From Bacteroidales bacterium UBA5833 (GTDB taxonomy: Bacteria; Bacteroidota; Bacteroidia; Bacteroidales; Lentimicrobiaceae): DNA of 30,448 nucleotides. Both the position numbers and the translations under genes were made by a program. Location of the stretch: contig DJGZ01000055.1 in assembly GCA_002433025.1 (NCBI GenBank), forward strand, positions 1 to 30,448, written 5' to 3'. The notes under the pieces were generated by a model. It worked only from the letters and a program-made list of their open reading frames with translations. It was not told the DNA's origin and made no database searches. Positions 25,358 through 30,448 of this stretch are shown piece by piece. How positions within the stretch are numbered: the stretch's first letter is position 1; each line of letters opens with the position of its first letter.

Positions 25358-26944
25358 ATGAGAAAGATACTTTTATTACTTCTTTTAATACTCAATCAAT
25401 TTTGTTTTTCACAGAATTGGGAACGAGTTTTGGGCCTCAGTAACAGACAAGAGGTGTTCAGCCATATAGCAGAATCGTATGACAGGGGTTACCTGATTTT
25501 AGGCAGATTGAACGATTATCCTGATTCAAGATCATGGATTGTAAAAACTGATATTAATGGAAATATTCTCTATGATTTCATTTTAGGAACAGGTATGGGT
25601 GTCAGTCAACGAAACATCCCGGAATGCCTTCTTTCAACACAGGATGGTGGATTTATAGTTAGTGGAAGTTTCACCAATACCGGTAGTACAGATATTGGAA
25701 TAATGAAATTTGATCCATGTGGAAATCTGGAATGGTGTCTTCATTTTGCAAATCCGGATATTGCATGGGGGCAAAAAATTATTCAAACACCTGATGGAGG
25801 ATACACAATGCTCGCTCATGGATTTGAGAGATATCCAAGTATTACAAAATCTGATCTCAGTTTGTTCCGATTAGACGCTAATGGCAACATTTTATGGATA
25901 CAACCATATGCAGAACGTATTATTCATCCATTAATATCGGATAGCCATGGAAATGATTTTATAATAACATCTGACGGCGATTATTACATTGTGGGTTCTT
26001 GTGGTTGGATTGATACTGTTTCCGGAGCATCAATTACCAAAGGGATTATAATAGGGGCTGATAGCTTAAGAAACGAAAAATGGATAAGTATTCTAACTGG
26101 CGAAGAGTTTGAAGGCTACATTTCTATTGCTTCACTGGTTGAGAAAAATACCGGAAATTTTTATCTGGGCTCGGGCTATACCAATGGAAATACTAATCCA
26201 ACACTTCTTATTGCTGATAGTTTAGGTGTGATTTTATTAGACAGTATTCCATTAATTCCGGATTTTGGTGAATACGTGCCATCAAATAACTTATTTGGTC
26301 TGACATTCTTTAATGACGACCGCCTATTTACTATGACTCAAATGAGTGATCATCCTTTCGGGATTACAGGTTGTATTGCAATTCATGAGTTGGATACTTT
26401 AGGCGGCTGGGTAAATTCATTTATTGAGACTGAAGCTACATGGCCATTCGCATTTGTAAAAACCTCAGATGACAGATTTTTAATAGGTGCAACTTCTCTC
26501 GAATACCAAGACATTATTCTTATTAAGCTTACAGATTCTTTAAAATATGATACTCAGTATCCATTCGCACTAGATCACGATTACCTCTGCCCCGAGCCTA
26601 TTGTTTCAAAAACCATAGATTTAAGCAGTTGCGAGGTAATTGTTGATGTAAAGGATATACCCACCCGTAAAGAGTACGAAGCCCGCGTCAGTTTAATACC
26701 CATTACGCCTGCACCCAACCCTGCCGGCGATTATGTGCGCTTTTTGCTTGAAAACACCGAGTATCACACCAAGATTCGGGTGGTGTGTTACGATATACAA
26801 GGCCGGCAACTGGCTGAGTTGCCCGTAAACTCAGGCATACACGAAACCGGGCTGGATGTTTCGCGCTGGCGGCCGGGCATGTATATGGCGGTAGTGTATG
26901 CCGGTAATAAGCAGATGGGTAAGGCGAGGTTTGTAGTGGAGTGA
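25358..26944 (+). CDS. Propeller-like T9SS cargo protein, copy 1
   Basis: 528 residues. Signal peptide 1-18 (ends CFS-QNWE). Residues about 35-400 hold repeated units with DGG(F/Y) and GxxxW/LYD turns (YDRGYLILG, QDGGFIVSGS, PDGGYTMLA, SDGDYYIVGS, SDDRFLIGA), as in beta-propeller-type secreted proteins. Residues 415-528 are the C-terminal segment with the type A sorting domain (PAPNPAGDYVRF to KARFVVE). This segment is nearly identical in DNA to copy 2 at 28546, while the body is about half identical in protein. The body is AT-rich; the C-terminal segment is clearly GC-richer. Cell-surface or secreted; ligand and role unknown. Confidence 0.9.
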   Translation: MRKILLLLLLILNQFCFSQNWERVLGLSNRQEVFSHIAESYDRGYLILGRLNDYPDSRSWIVKTDINGNILYDFILGTGMGVSQRNIPECLLSTQDGGFIVSGSFTNTGSTDIGIMKFDPCGNLEWCLHFANPDIAWGQKIIQTPDGGYTMLAHGFERYPSITKSDLSLFRLDANGNILWIQPYAERIIHPLISDSHGNDFIITSDGDYYIVGSCGWIDTVSGASITKGIIIGADSLRNEKWISILTGEEFEGYISIASLVEKNTGNFYLGSGYTNGNTNPTLLIADSLGVILLDSIPLIPDFGEYVPSNNLFGLTFFNDDRLFTMTQMSDHPFGITGCIAIHELDTLGGWVNSFIETEATWPFAFVKTSDDRFLIGATSLEYQDIILIKLTDSLKYDTQYPFALDHDYLCPEPIVSKTIDLSSCEVIVDVKDIPTRKEYEARVSLIPITPAPNPAGDYVRFLLENTEYHTKIRVVCYDIQGRQLAELPVNSGIHETGLDVSRWRPGMYMAVVYAGNKQMGKARFVVE

Positions 26945-26958
26945 GGTTATTGGTGGTC
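26600..26958 (+). repeat. C-terminal cassette, copy 1 (nearly identical to 29812-30170)
   Basis: Collinear with 29812-30170 at a constant offset of 3212 with no gaps. I count about nine differences over 359 bases, most of them in the first 115; the last 240 differ at about one site. The match runs 14 bases past the stop codon into the GGTGGTC repeat and then stops. Confidence 0.9.
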
Positions 26959-27004
26959 GAGCGAAGCCGGGACCATCCGGGTTTCGCGGAGTCGGGACCA
27001 CCGG
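26951..27004. repeat. Dispersed GGTGGTCGAGCGAAGCC repeat after copy 1
   Basis: GGTGGTCGAGCGAAGCCGGG-ACCATCCGG followed by a second half TTTCGCGGAGTCGGGACCACCGG. GGTGGTC and GACCACC are inverted arms, so the unit can fold. The same element recurs at 30325-30354 and 30424-30448. Confidence 0.85.
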
Positions 27005-27039
27005 TAGACAAGCCGAAATAATTAGAACTGAGAAAAAAA

Positions 27040-27066
27040 CCTGTAAATCCTGTCAATCCTGTCAAA
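27040..27066. repeat. Tandem CCTGT(C/A)AAT repeat
   Basis: CCTGTAAATCCTGTCAATCCTGTC, three 9-base units, followed by nine A. The complement of the family at 9331-9374. It sits 22 bases upstream of the small secreted protein gene, inside its leader. Confidence 0.75.
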
Positions 27067-27088
27067 AAAAAACTACAAAACCTGTCCC

Positions 27089-27562
27089 ATGAAAAAAACA
27101 ATCATACTCCTTTTCTTTATCGCCCTCAGCGGCATCTCCCGCGCCCAGCAACCCATTGATTCATTGTACCTCTGGGTAAATTTTCAGAAAGAAACAATAG
27201 TCATCGACATTCCAAAAGACTATTTTACCCTTCGCACAGTGGCGCCCAAACTGCCGCGCTTTGTTGCAGTACGTAAGCTGAATATCCTGGTTCCGCCTTT
27301 ACCTCAAAAAGACCTACTGCTGCAAACCTTTCATAACTACCTGACCAAAACCACCGAACCTGCCGACAATTACGGGCGTTTGGACTGGTTGCGGGTAATG
27401 GCGTTGTATATTTACTTCAGCAATAATGATCTGTCGAAACTATCGTCAGAAGTTTTAACAACCCTGGAAAACTGGCAAACAGCACCGAGTACCAACATAA
27501 TCAGAAAGGAAGTGGAATTGGTGAAAAGGTGGGTGGAGATGGCACAACCAAATACAAATTAA
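27089..27562 (+). CDS. Small secreted protein of unknown function
   Basis: 157 residues. Signal peptide 1-19 (MKKTIILLFFIALSGISRA, then QQPIDSLY). The mature part (about 138 residues) is alternating hydrophobic and charged with no cysteine and no sorting domain. No family recognised. No promoter box is seen upstream, so it may be read from the propeller gene promoter; it is 1 base apart from the next gene, which points to coupled translation with it. Confidence 0.7.
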   Translation: MKKTIILLFFIALSGISRAQQPIDSLYLWVNFQKETIVIDIPKDYFTLRTVAPKLPRFVAVRKLNILVPPLPQKDLLLQTFHNYLTKTTEPADNYGRLDWLRVMALYIYFSNNDLSKLSSEVLTTLENWQTAPSTNIIRKEVELVKRWVEMAQPNTN

Positions 27563-27563
27563 T

Positions 27564-28484
27564 ATGAAATACCTGTTGCTGATTATTACTTGTTGTTTTT
27601 TCTCTGTTTGTTCAATAGCCAATCCCCACAGCGCGAAATCCGAAACCCTGATCCAGGAACTCGATATGCGGTTGGAACCCATGCCTGAATACATGAGAGA
27701 TGAAATCCTCGAAGGGGTATTTGTGCTCTCTGCCAGGGAACTGATGGAAGCCAAAAGGGATATTGAAATGCAATTTTACAACTACGGCTTTAACCGCTTG
27801 CTGTCCGCCGCACTCACCGATACCATACCTGTGCCTGTGGATACATTACTTGCCTTGCTCGCTGCCGATGGCAGTGCACGTTCGCTGATGCAACAAGCCT
27901 GGATAATGCTTGAAAATGGCGATACTTTATCCGCTGCCAATCGCATGGCTTCTATACCCACTGAGGTTTCCTTTTCTGAAACAGAAGCAAAAGAGCATAC
28001 CGAACAGCAAGCTTTTATGCAATGGTTGGTTCAACATCCGGAGATCTCAGAAGAACAATTTGAAGATTTAAGTAATTTTGTTGAAAGTCCTTCCACACAA
28101 GTTTCTGCTTCCGCCCTTAGCCTTATGGTAGCTCATCAACTGTTTGATTACCAGGAGCCTTACCTTGTACCCGATTTAACAAAGAGCATGGAGGTGAAAA
28201 AGCCAAAGGCAAAACCTGCTGTTGATAAGTCAAACTTACTTAAAGTTTACCCCAATCCCGCCAACGAGTTTATTACCATAGAGTACAATGCTGGTTCTGA
28301 AGAAAATCAGCTAATGATTGAGGTGATTGACAAAAAAGGCAGATTGGTTTACAACACCAACTTAACCCGGAGAATTGACCAGATAATAATTGATACCCGA
28401 AACTTCAAGTCAGGCAATTATATCATCAGGTTGGTTTCCGGTAGTAAGTGCATTGGAAATGCCAATATCATCATTTCACGTTAA
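27564..28484 (+). CDS. T9SS cargo protein with helical body
   Basis: 306 residues. Signal peptide 1-20 (MKYLLLIITCCFFSVCSIAN). Residues 25-210 are mostly helical and Leu/Ala/Glu-rich (LVQHPEISEEQFEDLSNFVESP), with no recognised domain. After a Lys/Pro linker (KKPKAKPAVDK) the type A sorting domain starts at about 228 (LKVYPNPANEFITIEYNAG) and ends ...NIIISR. Immediately follows the 157-residue protein gene, with a 1-base gap, so the two are probably translated together and may work together. Ends in a terminator. Confidence 0.85.
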   Translation: MKYLLLIITCCFFSVCSIANPHSAKSETLIQELDMRLEPMPEYMRDEILEGVFVLSARELMEAKRDIEMQFYNYGFNRLLSAALTDTIPVPVDTLLALLAADGSARSLMQQAWIMLENGDTLSAANRMASIPTEVSFSETEAKEHTEQQAFMQWLVQHPEISEEQFEDLSNFVESPSTQVSASALSLMVAHQLFDYQEPYLVPDLTKSMEVKKPKAKPAVDKSNLLKVYPNPANEFITIEYNAGSEENQLMIEVIDKKGRLVYNTNLTRRIDQIIIDTRNFKSGNYIIRLVSGSKCIGNANIIISR

Positions 28485-28499
28485 CTTTAAATTTCTCAG

Positions 28500-28531
28500 G
28501 GAAACCGGATATTTATCCGGTTTCCTTGTTT
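28500..28531 (+). terminator. Rho-independent terminator between the helical T9SS gene and copy 2
   Basis: GGAAACCGGAT (28500-28510) and ATCCGGTTTCC (28515-28525) make a perfect 11-bp stem with an ATTT loop, followed by TTGTTT. It starts 15 bases after the stop codon and its tail ends 14 bases before the ATG at 28546. Confidence 0.88.
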
Positions 28532-28545
28532 AATCTCAATTATAT

Positions 28546-30156
28546 ATGAGAAAAATACTCTTAATGTTTCTGATTACAATCAATCAACTCTGTTTTTCGC
28601 AGAATTGGGAACGCATCTATGGTTTTAATAATCGAAGGGAGAACTTCCGCAATCTAAACGAAACATATGATGGAGGTTATCTAATTCTTGGGTCTTACCA
28701 CTTTTTCCCAAATACCCGTGGATGGATTATTAAAACAGACATCAATGGTAATGTTTTGTATGATATTACATTGGGTTCCGGCACAGGAAACAGTCAGGTA
28801 AATTACCCAAACTTTATTGAACCAACGAATGATGGAGGTTTTATTGTTTGTGGCAGTCACGATTACATTTCGTTAAATGACATTGCCATCACCAAGCACA
28901 ATGCCTGTGGCAACCTTGAATGGTGCAAGGTGTTCAGAACCGATGGTGATCCGGATTGGGGGGTTGAAATAAAGCAACTAAAGGATGGGGGTTTTGTGAT
29001 GGTAACCTATCAATACGGGGGGTTTCGCTGGAATCCCAGAATTCATCTATTCAGGTTTGATGCTTCGGGAGAATTGTTGTGGGTTGAACCTTATGCCATG
29101 TTTTCCAATTATCCATATTTAGCAAGTAATGGCCCCTACGATCTGGTGGTTACCCCAGATGAAGACTTCTTTATCAGTGGTTATTGTTACTGGTGCGATG
29201 AACCTGTAGGGACTGGAGGTGTTCACAACGATTGCAGGCTAAAGGCAATGGCAATTTTTGCCGACAGCAGCAGGCAGGAAGAATGGGTTAGTGCTTATAG
29301 GGCTGAGGATACTCTAGCATATTCTGATGCCGGTTGGTCAACACAGCAAAGGAGTGGAAACTTTTACTTAGGTGCTGTTGATCGTAGCACAGGAGCATAT
29401 TCTCCATCATTATTGGTATTGGATAGCTTTGGCAATTTCGTACATGACTCACTACCTCATTTTCCAATTGTTGGAAATAAATGGGTTGAAGGTTATATGG
29501 TTAATCCTTCCTTTACCTCAGATGGAAGGTTATTTACCAATATCTTGTATGCTGATAGCACCAACGATTACCCGGGTTGGTTTGGATTACATGAGCTAGA
29601 TTCGTTAGGTGGATGGCATAACTCATTTATTCATCCAACAGCCCATGCTGAAAGCCGGCTAATAGTAACTTCTGATGATAAAATATTAGCCGGAGCTGTG
29701 GTAGGCAGCGAACTAAATCAGGACATCATCCTGATGAAATTCAACACTAACCTTGAGTACGACAGCATTTACACTGCACCCAGAGAGTATGATTACCTCT
29801 GCACCGATCCCATTGTTTCAAAAACCATTGATTTAAGTAGTTGCGAGGTAATTGTTGATGTAAAGGATATACCCACCCGTAAAGAGTACGAAGCCCGCAT
29901 CAGTTTGATACCCATAACCCCGGCGCCCAACCCTGCCGGCGATTATGTGCGCTTTTTGCTTGAAAACACCGAGTATCACACCAAGATTCGGGTGGTGTGT
30001 TACGATATACAAGGCCGGCAACTGGCTGAGTTGCCCGTAAACTCAGGCATACACGAAACCGGGCTGGATGTTTCGCGCTGGCGGCCGGGCATGTATATGG
30101 CGGTAGTGTATGCCGGTAATAAGCAGATGGGTAAGGCGAGGTTTGTGGTGGAGTGA
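28546..30156 (+). CDS. Propeller-like T9SS cargo protein, copy 2
   Basis: 536 residues, paralogue of the gene at 25358. Signal peptide ends CFS-QNWE like copy 1, and the first 60 residues keep the same pattern (RIYGFNNRRENF, YDGGYLILGSY, WIIKTDINGNVLYD). Repeats such as NDGGFIVCGS, KDGGFVMVT, TSDDKILAG continue to about 410. Residues 423-536 are the shared C-terminal cassette with the sorting domain. No TAnnTTTG box with a TTG lies just upstream, and the terminator hairpin ends 14 bases before the ATG, so how it is transcribed is unclear. Confidence 0.9.
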   Translation: MRKILLMFLITINQLCFSQNWERIYGFNNRRENFRNLNETYDGGYLILGSYHFFPNTRGWIIKTDINGNVLYDITLGSGTGNSQVNYPNFIEPTNDGGFIVCGSHDYISLNDIAITKHNACGNLEWCKVFRTDGDPDWGVEIKQLKDGGFVMVTYQYGGFRWNPRIHLFRFDASGELLWVEPYAMFSNYPYLASNGPYDLVVTPDEDFFISGYCYWCDEPVGTGGVHNDCRLKAMAIFADSSRQEEWVSAYRAEDTLAYSDAGWSTQQRSGNFYLGAVDRSTGAYSPSLLVLDSFGNFVHDSLPHFPIVGNKWVEGYMVNPSFTSDGRLFTNILYADSTNDYPGWFGLHELDSLGGWHNSFIHPTAHAESRLIVTSDDKILAGAVVGSELNQDIILMKFNTNLEYDSIYTAPREYDYLCTDPIVSKTIDLSSCEVIVDVKDIPTRKEYEARISLIPITPAPNPAGDYVRFLLENTEYHTKIRVVCYDIQGRQLAELPVNSGIHETGLDVSRWRPGMYMAVVYAGNKQMGKARFVVE

Positions 30157-30170
30157 GGTTATTGGTGGTC
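29812..30170 (+). repeat. C-terminal cassette, copy 2 (nearly identical to 26600-26958)
   Basis: See the matching segment at 26600-26958; constant offset 3212, no gaps. The bases beyond 30170 differ from those beyond 26958, so the match ends inside the GGTGGTC repeat. Confidence 0.9.
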
Positions 30171-30448
30171 TCGTACCGATTGCTATCGGTGCCGCCCTAC
30201 CACCAACGGCTTGGTTCGACGAAAGCTCACAAACCACCGTTTTGCCACCAATGGCTTCGCTTTTTTTTTGGTGGTTTCGGCTTCGCTCAACCACCAACCG
30301 TTAATAAAAGCAACAACTGTAAAACCGGTGGTCGAGCGAAGCCGAGACCATCCGGTAGCTTGGTTCGATTGCGCCCACCAGCTATCGCTCAGGCAACGAA
30401 AGAATCAATCAACAACTGTAATACCGGTGGTCGAGCGAAGCCGGGACC
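30157..30448. repeat. Cluster of GGTGGTC-type dispersed repeats at the right edge
   Basis: Four related units. A diverged copy starts at 30163. A hairpin form lies at 30269-30296 (TGGTGGTT and AACCACCA arms, with TCGGCTTCGCTC between). Two near-identical copies of CCGGTGGTCGAGCGAAGCC lie at 30325-30354 and 30424-30448, each preceded by CAACAACTGTAA, about 100 bases apart, so the flank is also repeated. No gene is visible; the window ends inside the last copy. Confidence 0.85.

Noticed and set aside
27040..27066. CRISPR-like array from the short repeats
   Set aside because: Units of 9 bases in direct tandem with no spacers and no cas genes.

Overview
The window reads as chromosomal DNA of a Bacteroidota bacterium, most likely an environmental Bacteroidales or Sphingobacteriia-type lineage. 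Evidence: several secreted proteins carry the C-terminal (VYPNP-type) sorting domain of the type IX secretion system (T9SS); there is a choice-of-anchor L/SprB-repeat surface protein; start codons lack Shine-Dalgarno sequences; and many genes are preceded by the Bacteroidota -7 box TAnnTTTG, in three cases with a TTG 20 bases upstream. No rRNA, tRNA, CRISPR array or transposase was seen.

Layout. 1-2801 (-): 5' part of a large T9SS-type surface protein, cut by the left edge. 3292-4839 (-): pseudouridine synthase with a long basic repetitive N-terminus. 5074-6201 (+): DUF2007-Usp-Usp fusion, ending 3 bases from a YraN-like nuclease (-). 6745-7770 (-): membrane-tailed LD-carboxypeptidase, divergent from a csaA / DUF1801-like / rubrerythrin operon (7900-9264) with a PerR-like palindrome between the two promoters. 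9566-12260 (+): metG and a DUF3109 gene. 12331-13542 (-): a small lipoprotein and a ferritin. 13592-18627 (-): ATP synthase genes atpBEFHAG, without atpD and atpC. 18960-19406 (+): tadA. 19540-20385 (+): T9SS cargo. 20575-21681 (-): TlpA-like lipoprotein. 21935-24999 (+): a T9SS cargo gene with an in-frame stop inside its signal peptide, followed by a TonB-dependent receptor. 25358-30156 (+): a lower-GC accessory block in which two paralogous propeller-like T9SS proteins flank two other secreted proteins. The right edge (30157-30448) is packed with dispersed GGTGGTC-type repeats.

How it fits together. The middle is housekeeping: translation (metG, tadA, pseudouridine synthase), energy (F1Fo ATPase, apparently proton-coupled), and iron and peroxide handling (ferritin, rubrerythrin). 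The flanks are cell-surface and secretion functions. The most notable observations are the near-identical C-terminal cassette shared by two otherwise diverged propeller genes, the nonsense codon at a signal-peptide cleavage region, the PerR-like operator ahead of the rubrerythrin operon, the 55-residue repeats in the pseudouridine synthase, and the hairpin between atpE and atpF. I did not find a clearly new multi-gene system; the best candidate for unexplained biology is the twin-propeller surface block at 25358-30156.
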